64,000 nt of DNA from Brevirhabdus pacifica (lineage in GTDB: Bacteria; Pseudomonadota; Alphaproteobacteria; Rhodobacterales; Rhodobacteraceae). A program made the position numbers and the translations under genes. Of the stretch, positions 32,812 to 42,223 are shown in pieces (position 1 is the stretch's first letter; each line of letters opens with the position of its first letter). A model generated the notes under the pieces. It ran no database searches, was not told where the DNA came from, and was given only the letters and a program-made list of their open reading frames with translations. The stretch spans positions 62,001-126,000 of the forward strand of contig NZ_PGFI01000012.1 in assembly GCF_002797755.1 (NCBI RefSeq), in the 5' to 3' direction.

Positions 32812-34503
32812 TTAGCGCGAAGCGGTCAGCAGCGGCGTGATCCGGCGGACCACAGCGCGGCGGTTGCGACGCTCATCGCCCTGGGTTTGCACCTTGAGGT
32901 ATTTCTCACCATAGCCCTGAACCACGAGGTTCTCGGGCGGCACGTCGAAATACTCGGTCAGGGCCAGCGCAACGGTCTCGGCGCGGCGGTCCGACAGGGC
33001 CAGGTTGTAGGCGTCGTCACCAACGGCATCGGTATGACCTTCGATCAGGAAGACCTCTTTCGGGTTCTCCTGGATCTTGGTCTTGATCACCTCGCCAAGC
33101 TGAACCAGCGCATCGACCTGCTCGGGCTCGATCGCGGCCGAACCGGTGCGGAAGGTCACGGCCTCGAGGCTGACGGCCGGAGCGACGGCGCGCAGTTCGG
33201 GGGTCGAGCGGACCTGGGCCAGCGAGTAGGTGCGGCCAAGGTTCGGATCGCGGCTCAGGGCCTCGCGCAGGGCAGCCTCGTCAGCCGAGGACTGGATCTC
33301 GGGCTGAAGCTCGGCATCGCGCAGGGCAACGCGGTCGACCGGCTTGAACTCGACCGTGTCGTCGAAAAGCACGGTCTCGGTGCCATCGGCCTCGATCCGG
33401 ATGCGGCGCAGAACGCGCAGCTCGGCATCGCGGACGGTCACGATCTTGGAGCCGTCCTCGCGGGTGATGGTCTGCTTGGTCGAGCCGTCGGCGTAGGTCG
33501 CGGTCTCGACGGTGCTGCCGGGCTGGCGCAGAAGGGCGTTGTCGTCCTTCAGCACGACGATGTCGTTGCCTTCACGCACGACCACACGGTCGCCCGAGTT
33601 GGTCACGACGTCACGGTTGGCCAGAGCCACGGCACCGATTGCCAGGGCGCCAAGACCCAGGATCGCCTTTTCCTTGTCGGTCAGGCCACTGTTGCCCGAG
33701 CTGGCGGTTGCGGTCGCACCAGTGTTTGCGTTGGCATTCGCGTCGGTGGTGGCGGGCTGTTCGCCCACGGCGTTGGCGAAGTCCTGGTCGCTGGTGCGGA
33801 CCTCGTCGGCGGTCACGGTCTCTTCGGTGACCTGAGCCTCGGCGTTGCCGCTGTCAGCGGCGGCAGCCGCGGCAGCTGCGGGCATGACGCCAGCGGCCTT
33901 TTCGGCATTGGTCTGCTCACGCTGCTGGTGGGCGGGAACGGGCTCGGCCTCGGCAGTGGTGGACGTGGTGCTGCCATCGGTCGTGGCCGCCGCGTCACCG
34001 GTGCCGGAATCGGCCGTCGCGGTGGCGGTGCCATCCGTCGGGGCCGTGCCATCGGTGGTGGTGTCGGCCGTGGCCGTGCCGGTGGGTTCGGCGGTGGCCG
34101 GCTCACTGGCTGCCGGCGCGGTCGGGGTCGCGGCGGTTTCCGTGCTGGTGGTCGTCGACTGCTCGGTCGTCACGCCCGAACCATCGGCCTGCGCCTGAAG
34201 ATAGGCGCGCTGCGCGTCCTCGGCCTGGATACGGGCCTGCTGGATCGACTGGCTGCGAACGTTGGGATCCATGTCCTGGCTCAGCTCGGCGTCCATCTGC
34301 TGGGCTTTCAGCTCGCCGGCCTGCTCGACCGTCAGCTCGGGAATGCCTTCGCAGGGCTCGCCAACAGGCGTTTCACAAGCCTGAAGGACCTCGGGGCTGG
34401 GCTCTTCCATGGTGGTCTCGGCGGTCTGTGCCATGGCCGTGGAGTTGAGCAGCATGGACAGGCTGGTGACCAGAGCGGTCGAGAAAGTGAGTGAACGATG
34501 CAT
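32812..34503 (-). CDS. OmpA-family outer-membrane/peptidoglycan-binding protein with long low-complexity region
   Basis: A 563-residue exported protein. Signal peptide: MHRSLTFSTALVTSLSMLLNSTAMA, cut before QTAETTMEE. Residues about 55-130 are helical and charged (ELTVEQAGELKAQQMDAELSQD...). About 130-280 is low complexity, rich in Thr, Ala, Glu and Asp (TTSTETAATPTAPAASEP...). A short hydrophobic stretch, KAILGLGALAIGAVALANRD, follows near 300. The C-terminal OmpA domain (from about 440) has VTFRTGSAAIEPEQVDAL, IEGHTDAVGDDAYNLALSDRRAETVALAL and GYGEKYLKVQTQGDERRNRRAVVRR, where NxxLSxxRA and RxNRR contact peptidoglycan. GGAGGGG lies 7 bases before the ATG. Likely role: anchoring the envelope to the cell wall. 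It is monocistronic, with its own terminator. Confidence 0.92.
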   Translation of the reverse strand: MHRSLTFSTALVTSLSMLLNSTAMAQTAETTMEEPSPEVLQACETPVGEPCEGIPELTVEQAGELKAQQMDAELSQDMDPNVRSQSIQQARIQAEDAQRAYLQAQADGSGVTTEQSTTTSTETAATPTAPAASEPATAEPTGTATADTTTDGTAPTDGTATATADSGTGDAAATTDGSTTSTTAEAEPVPAHQQREQTNAEKAAGVMPAAAAAAAADSGNAEAQVTEETVTADEVRTSDQDFANAVGEQPATTDANANANTGATATASSGNSGLTDKEKAILGLGALAIGAVALANRDVVTNSGDRVVVREGNDIVVLKDDNALLRQPGSTVETATYADGSTKQTITREDGSKIVTVRDAELRVLRRIRIEADGTETVLFDDTVEFKPVDRVALRDAELQPEIQSSADEAALREALSRDPNLGRTYSLAQVRSTPELRAVAPAVSLEAVTFRTGSAAIEPEQVDALVQLGEVIKTKIQENPKEVFLIEGHTDAVGDDAYNLALSDRRAETVALALTEYFDVPPENLVVQGYGEKYLKVQTQGDERRNRRAVVRRITPLLTASR

Positions 34504-34565
34504 TTTGTTCCCCTCCGTGGGTTTTTCTGCTTCGGCACCCAACGTCCACGTAAGGTTGCTGTTCC

Positions 34566-35855
34566 CTACCCATTTTCCGATTTTGCGAGATCGGCAAGAA
34601 GTCGCGCTTTTTCGCCCATGTCCCCGGGATCCGACAAGGCACGCGCCAACCCCTCGAACGAGGCGATGTTATGCCCGGCGCGGAAACTGTCTACGTGGGG
34701 CAGCATGGCGCGTATGCCCGTGGCGCGGGCCGCAAACCCGTCCCAGCGCAGCAGCGGGTTCAGCCAGATCAGCCGCCGCGCCGAAAGGCGCAGGCGTCGC
34801 ATTTCGCGATCCAGCAGGTCCGGCGCGTCCCGATCCAGCCCGTCGGTGATGAGAAGGACAACCGCCCCCTGCCCCAGCACCCGGCGCGACCAGTCCCGGT
34901 TGAACGCGTGCAGCGCGGCACCGATGCGCGTCCCCCCTTCCCAGTCGCGGGCCTTGGCCCCGGCCTGGCGCAGGGCCGCATCGACATCGCGCTGGCCCAT
35001 GTGGCGGGTGACGTTGGTAAGCTCGGTCCCGAAGGTGAAGGCATGCACCCCGGCCCATCCCTGTCCCTGCCGGTTCGAGACGGCGTGAACGAAATGCAGA
35101 ACGGCGCGGGAATATTGCGACATCGACCCCGAGATGTCGCACAGCACCACCAGGTTGGGCCAGCGGCGGCCAAGGCTTCGCATGCGCGGCGGGCGCATCT
35201 CGCCTCCGCTGCGCAGGCTGTCGCGCAGGCTGGCCCGCCAGTCGGGCAGCCGCCCGCGCCGGTCCGGCGTCATGCGGCGCGAGATCAGCGGCGGCACCGG
35301 CAGGCTGAGCGTGGCGAGAACGCGCCGCGCCTCCGCCATCTCCTCCAGGCTCATCTGCTCGAAATCCAGGCTGCGCAGCCGTTCGCGCGCCGATTGGCTG
35401 CCCGTGGCATCAAGGACCAGCTCCTGGCTGTCGTCTTCCTTTTCCTCGGGGTCGGGCGGGACGTGATCGTCGGCCCTGTCGCCCAGCAGGGCCTGGGCCG
35501 CGCGCTTTTCGGCGTCGCGGGCCTTGCGGTCCTGCTGCACCCCCCGGACCGAGGGGCGCAGCAGCGACATAATCTGTTCCATGTAGCGCGGGTCGCGCCA
35601 GTAAAGGCGGAACAGCTGGGCAAAGACGGGCCGGTGCTGGGGCCGCGAGACGAAACAGGCATGCAGCGTCCAGTAGAAATCGGCCTTCTCCGAGAAGCCC
35701 GCCGCCTCGACCGCGCGGATCGCACCGATGGCCCGGTCGGGTCCCACGGGCAGACCGGCGCGGCGCAGGGCGCGCGCGAAATGCAGGATGTTGCGCGCCA
35801 GTTGCCCCTCCTCGGGGATCTCGAGCGAGGGCAGTTCCGGCCGCGCCGTCGTCAT
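34566..35855 (-). CDS. VWA-domain protein, CoxE family
   Basis: A 429-residue protein of the CoxE type. The N-terminal half is helical (RNILHFARALRRAGLPVGPDRAIGAIRAVEAAG...); the middle is acidic (PDPEEKEDDSQELVLD). The C-terminal von Willebrand A domain has the MIDAS motif in NLVVLCDISGSMSQYSRAVLHF (DxSxS), the Thr in GTRIGAALHAFNRDW and the Asp in VVLLITDGLDRDAPDLL. CoxE works with the MoxR-type ATPase CoxD, and in Oligotropha the pair helps build the [CuSMoO2] site of CO dehydrogenase; in other bacteria the pair serves other metalloenzymes. The MoxR gene lies 25 bases upstream on the same strand. No CO dehydrogenase subunits are in the window. Confidence 0.92.
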   Translation of the reverse strand: MTTARPELPSLEIPEEGQLARNILHFARALRRAGLPVGPDRAIGAIRAVEAAGFSEKADFYWTLHACFVSRPQHRPVFAQLFRLYWRDPRYMEQIMSLLRPSVRGVQQDRKARDAEKRAAQALLGDRADDHVPPDPEEKEDDSQELVLDATGSQSARERLRSLDFEQMSLEEMAEARRVLATLSLPVPPLISRRMTPDRRGRLPDWRASLRDSLRSGGEMRPPRMRSLGRRWPNLVVLCDISGSMSQYSRAVLHFVHAVSNRQGQGWAGVHAFTFGTELTNVTRHMGQRDVDAALRQAGAKARDWEGGTRIGAALHAFNRDWSRRVLGQGAVVLLITDGLDRDAPDLLDREMRRLRLSARRLIWLNPLLRWDGFAARATGIRAMLPHVDSFRAGHNIASFEGLARALSDPGDMGEKARLLADLAKSENG

Positions 35856-35880
35856 GGCCCGCCCCGGGGGCGCCCCGTCC

Positions 35881-36792
35881 TCACGCCGGCGCGCCCAGCT
35901 CGCGCGAAACTTCGTCCAAAAGACGCGCGGCCTCGGCGCCCTGCACCTTCTGGATGTCGTCCTGATATTTCAGGATGGCGCCCAGCGTGTCCGATATGAC
36001 CTCGGGGCTGAGGTCGATCACATCCAGCGCCAGCAGGCACTTGGCCCAGTCGATGGTCTCGGCCACGCCGGGCTTCTTGAACAGGTCCTCGGTCCGCAGC
36101 CGCTGCACGAAGGCCACGACCTGGCGCGACAGGGCTTCGGCGGCCTCGGGGGCGCGGCCCTCGAGGATGCGCATCTCCAGTTCGAAATCCGGATAGTCGA
36201 CCCAATGGTAGAGGCAGCGCCGCTTGAGGGCGTCGTGCACCTCGCGGGTGCGGTTCGAGGTCAGGATGACGATCGGCGGCTCAGGCGCCGCGATGGTGCC
36301 CAGCTCGGGGATGGTGACCTGAAAATCCGACAGCGCCTCCAGCAGAAAGGCCTCGAACGGGGCATCGGTGCGGTCGATCTCGTCGATCAGCAGCACGGGC
36401 GCGCCGCCCGGCTGGGGCCGCATCGCCTCCAGCAGCGGCCGCTCGACCAGATATTCCTCGCTGAAGAGCTCGGCCCTCAGCGCGTCGCGGTCGGCTTGGC
36501 CGCTGGCCTCGGCGGTGCGGATCGCGACCATCTGCGCGGCGAAGTTCCACTCATAGACCGCCGAGGACGCGTCCAGACCCTCATAGCATTGCAGCCGGAT
36601 CAGGCGCCGGCCCAGGGCCGCGGCCAGGGTCTTGGCAATCTCGGTCTTGCCGACACCGGCCTCGCCCTCAAGGAACAGCGGCCGGCCAAGGCGCAGGGCC
36701 AGGAAGGTGACGACGGCAAGGGCGCGGCTGGCGACATAGCCCTGCTCGGCCAGCCGGTCGCGCACGGCATCGGCGGTTGAGATGTCCGTCAA
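35881..36792 (-). CDS. MoxR-family AAA+ ATPase, CoxD type
   Basis: A 303-residue ATPase expected to act as a metal-centre chaperone with the downstream VWA protein. Walker A is FLEGEAGVGKTEIAKTLA; Walker B is VLLIDEIDRTDAPFEAFLLE; sensor 1 is IVILTSNRTREVHDALKRRCLYHWVDYPD, containing the MoxR-family arginine pattern RRC. The start is a TTG at 36792: AGGAG sits 6 bases before it and it yields MTDISTADAVRDRL. The longer GTG-initiated frame (from 36828) has no ribosome site and its first 12 residues are not family-like. Divergent from the acyl-CoA dehydrogenase gene with about 210 bases between. Confidence 0.93.
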   Translation of the reverse strand: MTDISTADAVRDRLAEQGYVASRALAVVTFLALRLGRPLFLEGEAGVGKTEIAKTLAAALGRRLIRLQCYEGLDASSAVYEWNFAAQMVAIRTAEASGQADRDALRAELFSEEYLVERPLLEAMRPQPGGAPVLLIDEIDRTDAPFEAFLLEALSDFQVTIPELGTIAAPEPPIVILTSNRTREVHDALKRRCLYHWVDYPDFELEMRILEGRAPEAAEALSRQVVAFVQRLRTEDLFKKPGVAETIDWAKCLLALDVIDLSPEVISDTLGAILKYQDDIQKVQGAEAARLLDEVSRELGAPA

Positions 36793-37001
36793 GTCACGCT
36801 CCTTTCGCGGTGAATTCCAAAGCTGCACGCCCCGCCGCCTGCGTCAAGCGCCGCGGGCCCCCGGGGCGGGCCGCCCCCTCTGGACATTGGTCGCAGGCAG
36901 GGCTTTGATGGCGCGGCCCCGCGCCCCGGTATCCCGATCGTTGCCCGGCGGAACCGCGAGGCGTATACCGCCACCACACATGTTGCCAGGAGAGACCGCA
37001 G

Positions 37002-38225
<1,224 letters not shown>

Positions 38226-38301
38226 AACGCTCTGGCCCAGAGCAGACGGGCCCTAAGGGTGCCCAAAGCTTGAACCTAGGCTGACCGTTTTCGCTTCAAA
38301 G

Positions 38302-38330
38302 AGGGCCGCCCCCCGCAGGGTGGCCCTTTT
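38302..38330 (+). terminator. Intrinsic terminator of the acyl-CoA dehydrogenase gene
   Basis: AGGGCCGCC (38302-38310) pairs with GGTGGCCCT (38319-38327; one G-T pair), followed by TTTTGC. A separate 7-bp perfect palindrome, GCTCTGGCCCAGAGC, is at 38229-38243, just after the stop. Confidence 0.85.
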
Positions 38331-38611
38331 GCATTTCGGGCTGCTGCTTGGCAATCGCACCCTCGGAGATGCAACATCCGCTTTGAGCCCTCTTTGACCG
38401 ATACTGCGGGATGTACGAACGGCAGCTTTTGATGGTGCGACCAAAAACGTGACAAAACTGACGGCGATTTTGCTAAGGGTTTGTGGCACAAGACTTTTCA
38501 CTGATTTCGGTTAATCATAGCGGAGAGCCAAAAAACGACCGTCTTAAGTACATGGAGTTTGGCAAGGGTTTTTATCCACGAGGCATGGGCAGGCAAAACC
38601 TCACGAAACGT
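38331..38611. other. Non-coding stretch at the left edge of the less GC-rich insert
   Basis: About 280 bases in which base composition shifts from very GC-rich to mixed. Short open frames exist on both strands, but none has a ribosome site or recognisable protein. No tRNA remnant, integrase or flanking direct repeat was seen. Confidence 0.5.
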
Positions 38612-39538
38612 TCAATCAGAACTGCAATCCCCCAACTTCTGGATTTCATCGCGTGTTTCGATTGCCTTGCTTCGAAGCCACGCGGCAAACCTTTGCACCT
38701 GCGGTCGCTTTGCGGCATCCGCCCGAAGTATTAGCCTATAGGGATGCGGCGCTATCAGGTGTTTATCCAAGCTAAAAGGATTGACGATTGAACCGTCTTC
38801 CAAATCACTTAGGACCAGAGACAAGCCGCATACAAAAAATCCAACGTTCTGGCGTACCGCATCCAATGCAAGCCGGGCATTCGGATAATGAACACCACGA
38901 TCCGGGCCGCTTTCACGATGGCCGAATTTCTGAAACCATTCGACCCATCCGGGATGATCAACATCGTCCCGCTGTCTTTTCAGATGCAGGAGCGGCATCC
39001 CTTCCATCTGAAGTACAGGGTCCCAGCCTGCAATACGACGTGCGTTATCCGGACCGGTCACAGGTAGAAAGGCATCGGTGAACAGAGCTTCTCCGGGGCC
39101 TTCTCCGTAGTCGATACGTATATCGGGTACGCCCAATCTCAGCGGCACGTCTCCCGATCCATTTATACAGAACAGAATGTTGGGGTTTGCTTCACGGAAA
39201 GTGCCGAGACGCGGTTCAAGCCATAAATCCGCCCAGTCCGGGTCCGCAACAATCTGTATTTCGCTGACCCGTTGGAAGTCGAGCGTATCTGTCACCCGTT
39301 CGAGCGCGGCAAAGGCCATCTGCAAATCAGCAAGAGCGTTTTCAAGCTGGGCCGTCGGACGCAGGCCCGAACGCCCCCTCAGCAAAAGATCGGACCCAAG
39401 ATAGTCTTCGAGCGTTCGAACACGCTGTCCGACTGCGGCAGGCGTGATGCCCAGCGTGTCGGCCGCAGCTTTAAGTGAACCCTTACGGATAGAGAGCTCA
39501 ACCGCTTGGAGTGACTTTAGGTGGGTTAAGGTTACCAT
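38612..39538 (-). CDS. LysR-family transcriptional regulator, apparently leaderless
   Basis: A 308-residue regulator. The N-terminal winged helix is MVTLTHLKSLQAVELSIRKGSLKAAADTLGITPAAVGQRVRTLEDYLGSDLLLR, and the C-terminal periplasmic-binding-like effector domain includes IQIVADPDWADLWLEPRLGTFREANPNI and ARLALDAVRQNVGFFVCGLSLVLSDL. This arrangement resembles the GcvA branch. No ribosome site precedes the ATG; instead a good promoter places the transcription start at the ATG itself. Codon use and base composition are visibly less GC-rich than in flanking genes, suggesting acquisition. It is divergent from a DUF4242 gene, the likely target, with a LysR-type palindrome between them. Confidence 0.9.
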   Translation of the reverse strand: MVTLTHLKSLQAVELSIRKGSLKAAADTLGITPAAVGQRVRTLEDYLGSDLLLRGRSGLRPTAQLENALADLQMAFAALERVTDTLDFQRVSEIQIVADPDWADLWLEPRLGTFREANPNILFCINGSGDVPLRLGVPDIRIDYGEGPGEALFTDAFLPVTGPDNARRIAGWDPVLQMEGMPLLHLKRQRDDVDHPGWVEWFQKFGHRESGPDRGVHYPNARLALDAVRQNVGFFVCGLSLVLSDLEDGSIVNPFSLDKHLIAPHPYRLILRADAAKRPQVQRFAAWLRSKAIETRDEIQKLGDCSSD

Positions 39539-39544
39539 AGGTAA

Positions 39545-39572
39545 AGAATATCTTTAGTCCGCAAAATGTCAA
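39545..39572 (-). promoter_or_regulatory. Predicted promoter of the LysR gene
   Basis: On the minus strand TTGACA (39572-39567), a 16-base spacer and TATTCT (39550-39545). The start site falls at about 39538, the A of the ATG. The imperfect palindrome TAAAGAATATCTTTA (39542-39556) covers the -10 element and could allow autorepression. Confidence 0.6.
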
Positions 39573-39593
39573 TGATAACTGCGTTAGGAAACC

Positions 39594-39607
39594 TTTAGTA
39601 GGCTAAA
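39594..39607. promoter_or_regulatory. LysR-type operator candidate
   Basis: TTTAGTAGGCTAAA: perfect 5-base arms around 4 bases and a T-N11-A core, the usual LysR box, 82 bases before the DUF4242 ATG. Confidence 0.5.
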
Positions 39608-39688
39608 CAAATTAGGGTTTTGAATTTGGCCGGAGGTCATGCACGGTCATGGAGCAACATCATTTGCACCACCAAAGGAAATCATCAA

Positions 39689-39964
39689 ATGGACCGCTTC
39701 ATTATCGAACGCGACATTCCTGGCATCGGCGAGTTTTCCCTTACTGAGCTTTGCGGTGCCGCCCGGGCGTCAAATAAGGCACTGGCCACACTCGGCCCCA
39801 GCATACAGTGGCAGCACTCTTATGTGGCAGGAGAGAAAACGTTCTGTGTCTATCTTGCGGAGAGCGAGGAAGAGATCAACAAGCATGCAGAGCTGAGTGG
39901 CATTCCGGTGTCGAACATCACAAGGATTTCACAGGTCATCGATCCATTGACAGCCAATAACTGA
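39689..39964 (+). CDS. DUF4242 small protein
   Basis: A 91-residue protein beginning MDRFIIERDIPGIGEFSLTELCGAARASNKALATLGPSIQWQHSYV and continuing KTFCVYLAESEEEINKHAELSGIPVSNITRISQVIDP. This is the DUF4242 ferredoxin-like (dimeric alpha/beta-barrel) fold; some relatives are annotated as nickel-binding. No signal peptide. The ATG at 39689 has AAAGGA about 9 bases upstream; the longer frame from 39620 has none. It is divergent from the LysR gene and followed by a strong terminator, so it is a single-gene unit, most likely under that LysR regulator. The substrate or ligand is unknown. Confidence 0.85.
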   Translation: MDRFIIERDIPGIGEFSLTELCGAARASNKALATLGPSIQWQHSYVAGEKTFCVYLAESEEEINKHAELSGIPVSNITRISQVIDPLTANN

Positions 39965-39979
39965 GTTCCTCGCGACTTC

Positions 39980-40021
39980 AAAAAAACCGGCAACGATTAA
40001 AAAATGGTTGTCGGTTTTTTT
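39980..40021 (+). terminator. Intrinsic terminator of the DUF4242 gene
   Basis: AAAAAACCGGCAAC (39981-39994) against GTTGTCGGTTTTTTT (40007-40021) with a 12-base loop. A/T runs on both sides allow termination in either direction. Confidence 0.95.
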
Positions 40022-40489
40022 CGGCTTTGATCTGACAAACTCGGAATGTCTGATGAGCCAAAACTCGTCGTTTCTGTCACAGGCGAAAACGCCGGTTTTT
40101 GGAAAGAGATTATTTTGGCAACGATTGTTTTCGTTTAAATATACCGAACATCTATCTCTCCAACTCTCCTGAACATCACGAGTATCTAATTAGGAACTGA
40201 ACCAACACCACTAACTCGTTGGCTATGAGTCCATATGCATGAACTTCCGAAAACCACCGTTTCTAGCAACGTCTCCTGCAAGCGGACATTGGTGTATTCT
40301 CGACCAAGGTCTGCTCCGTCCACTAAGCTGCCACGAGGCGTGGCTCCTTAGCCGCCGCTAACGGATCTGGTGCCCGAACCTTGCACTGCAAGAGGTGACC
40401 ATGTCCGGGATCACACAACTGTTTACATGGCCCAACCGCCCCACGGTCCGTTTTCCCGACACGAAACGGCACCGCTAACCACGACCCCA
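40022..40489. other. Gene-free, AT-richer stretch before the glycan-related genes
   Basis: Nearly 470 bases with no credible coding frame on either strand. A short hairpin, GCCACGAGGCGTGGC, lies around 40331. I see no repeat copy, tRNA or attachment site; it may be the right edge of the insert carrying lysR-DUF4242. Confidence 0.5.
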
Positions 40490-42184
40490 TCACCGCTTAT
40501 GGATTACAGCGATCTGGTCCTTGCGGTCCTTCAGGTATCTCACCTGGTGGATGAAGCAGCCCGAGATGTCGTCGCGCAGGGCGTCGAAGGCTGCGGCGAC
40601 CTCGGGGTCGTTATGGGCGAACTTGCGTTCGGCCAGATAGCTCTGGAACAGGTCGGCGGTCTTGGTGATGCGCGGGCGCTCGTAGGTTTCGGGCTGCCAG
40701 CGCAGGTCCTCGATGATGTAGAGCCCGCCTGATTTCAAGCGCGGGAACATCTCGAGGAAGGCGTTCTGCTGGTGATGGCTGGCGTGGCTGGCGTCGTCGA
40801 TGATGATATCGCAGACCGGCAGGCTGTCGCCCGCCTTGGCAAGCTGGGCGCGGCTGTCCATGTCGCAACGCACGAAGCGGAAGCGGTCGTGCCGGAACCA
40901 GCTGAAATCCGAGACATCCAGCCCGATGATCCGGGCATTGCGGAAATATTCCAGCCACATGCGGATCGACGGCAGGTCCGGGGTCTCGCGGTCGGGGTCC
41001 TCGCCATGCTCGGGCCCGCCGATCAGCAGGCCCATCTCCATCAGCGTGATCTTGCGATCGCGGTAGGGCTGGAAGAGCATGTGATAAAGCTCGGTATAGC
41101 GGTGCTTGTCCGAGCCCTTGTCCGAGCCGAAGCGATTGGCAAGTTCGGTCAGGTCGGGTCGGCGCGTTCCGGGCTTCGGCGCCGCGGTTCCCGTCTTGGC
41201 CTCCGCCCTGGCAATCACCTTGCCAGCCGTGGCCGGTGCCGGCCTTTTGGTCTTCAACGTGGTGCCGCCCCTGCCCGTCGTCGCCGAAGCCGCGGGCGCG
41301 CCCTTGGCACGTTCGGCCCGGGCCGCACCCGGCTTCAGCGCCCCCGGCAGAGGCGTGGTCTTGACCGGCGCCTTCGCCATGTCGATCCCGTGCTTGTCCA
41401 GCAGCATGTGCAGGTAGCTGCCCTCCTCGGGCCGCCCGCCGTGGTTGGCGATGAAGCGTTTCATCCGCCGCCCGTAGAAATGGATCGAGAAGCTGTCGGG
41501 CTTGACCATGGCCGCGATCTTGGAATGGCCCGCCGCCCGCATCATCTTGCGCCGGTCGGCAAAGCCCATCGGGTAGAGCATGTGGCGCGGCAGCGCGAAC
41601 CGCGCCTCACCGGTCTTGTGCAGGTAATGGCTGATGGCATGGGGCCCCCAGACCCCCCAGTCCATTTCCGAGACATGCTCGGGCGTGCCCGCGTCGGCCA
41701 GCGCCTGCAGGCGCTTGCGCTCATGCTCGGGGTACCATTCGGGGATGCCGAATTCATCCTCGGTCATCTCGAGAAGCTGGCCCAGCGCGTCGCTGTCGCG
41801 CGGCAGGCCCAGGACGCCGCCGTTGATGTGACGCTCGCTCTCCCAGCCGTAGAAATGGCCGGTGTCGGTGGTGAAGGGGCGCAGGCAATAGGCGTCGGTG
41901 TCGGCCCAGATCACCCGGTCGTTCTGTTGCAGCAGGTGATAGCGGAAGACATCCGAGAACAGGGCGAAGGACCCGGTGCGCCCGTGCTGGATGAAATTGT
42001 CAATCGACAGCACCTCGTTGCCATCCACCACCTCGACCCCGTCGGGCACATTCTCAAGCTCGCCATAATGGTAAAGCTTCACATGCTGGCCCGCGTCCAG
42101 AAAGGACTTGGCGCAGAGTTGTTCGACAAAGCTCAGCGGGCCTTTGACCCACAGCATCGCGATTTCGTATTCCGGTCCTGCCAC
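40490..42184 (-). CDS. Glycosyltransferase-methyltransferase fusion protein
   Basis: A 564-residue cytosolic protein in three parts. Residues 1-270 resemble sugar transferases of the GT32/OCH1-like group: EIAMLWVKGPLSFVEQLCAKSF, LFSDVFRYHLLQQ, and the DxD metal site in VIWADTDAYC (Asp95, Asp97), then INGGVLGLPRDSD. Residues about 272-345 are an Ala/Pro/Lys linker. Residues 346-564 are a methyltransferase of the MycE/macrocin type: ELANRFGSDKGSDKHRYTELYH, the SAM motif ITLMEMGLLIGG, IIGLDVSDFSWF, and CDIIIDDASHASHHQQNAFLEM with GGLYIIEDL. It could transfer a sugar and methylate it. The start is a GTG at 42184 with AGGAA 6 bases upstream. Third gene of a minus-strand operon. Confidence 0.82.
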   Translation of the reverse strand: MAGPEYEIAMLWVKGPLSFVEQLCAKSFLDAGQHVKLYHYGELENVPDGVEVVDGNEVLSIDNFIQHGRTGSFALFSDVFRYHLLQQNDRVIWADTDAYCLRPFTTDTGHFYGWESERHINGGVLGLPRDSDALGQLLEMTEDEFGIPEWYPEHERKRLQALADAGTPEHVSEMDWGVWGPHAISHYLHKTGEARFALPRHMLYPMGFADRRKMMRAAGHSKIAAMVKPDSFSIHFYGRRMKRFIANHGGRPEEGSYLHMLLDKHGIDMAKAPVKTTPLPGALKPGAARAERAKGAPAASATTGRGGTTLKTKRPAPATAGKVIARAEAKTGTAAPKPGTRRPDLTELANRFGSDKGSDKHRYTELYHMLFQPYRDRKITLMEMGLLIGGPEHGEDPDRETPDLPSIRMWLEYFRNARIIGLDVSDFSWFRHDRFRFVRCDMDSRAQLAKAGDSLPVCDIIIDDASHASHHQQNAFLEMFPRLKSGGLYIIEDLRWQPETYERPRITKTADLFQSYLAERKFAHNDPEVAAAFDALRDDISGCFIHQVRYLKDRKDQIAVIHKR

Positions 42185-42223
42185 TGGCTGTTCCTGTCTT
42201 CCTGTATTCTGTCGTCCTGCGGC

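Noticed and set aside
32887-34494. 535-codon plus-strand frame rich in Gly, Val and Arg
   Set aside because: Antisense to the OmpA-like gene; arises from the Thr/Ala low-complexity region and has no domain.
38253-38501. Short minus-strand frames downstream of the acyl-CoA dehydrogenase
   Set aside because: No ribosome site, no recognisable protein, and they overlap the terminator hairpin.
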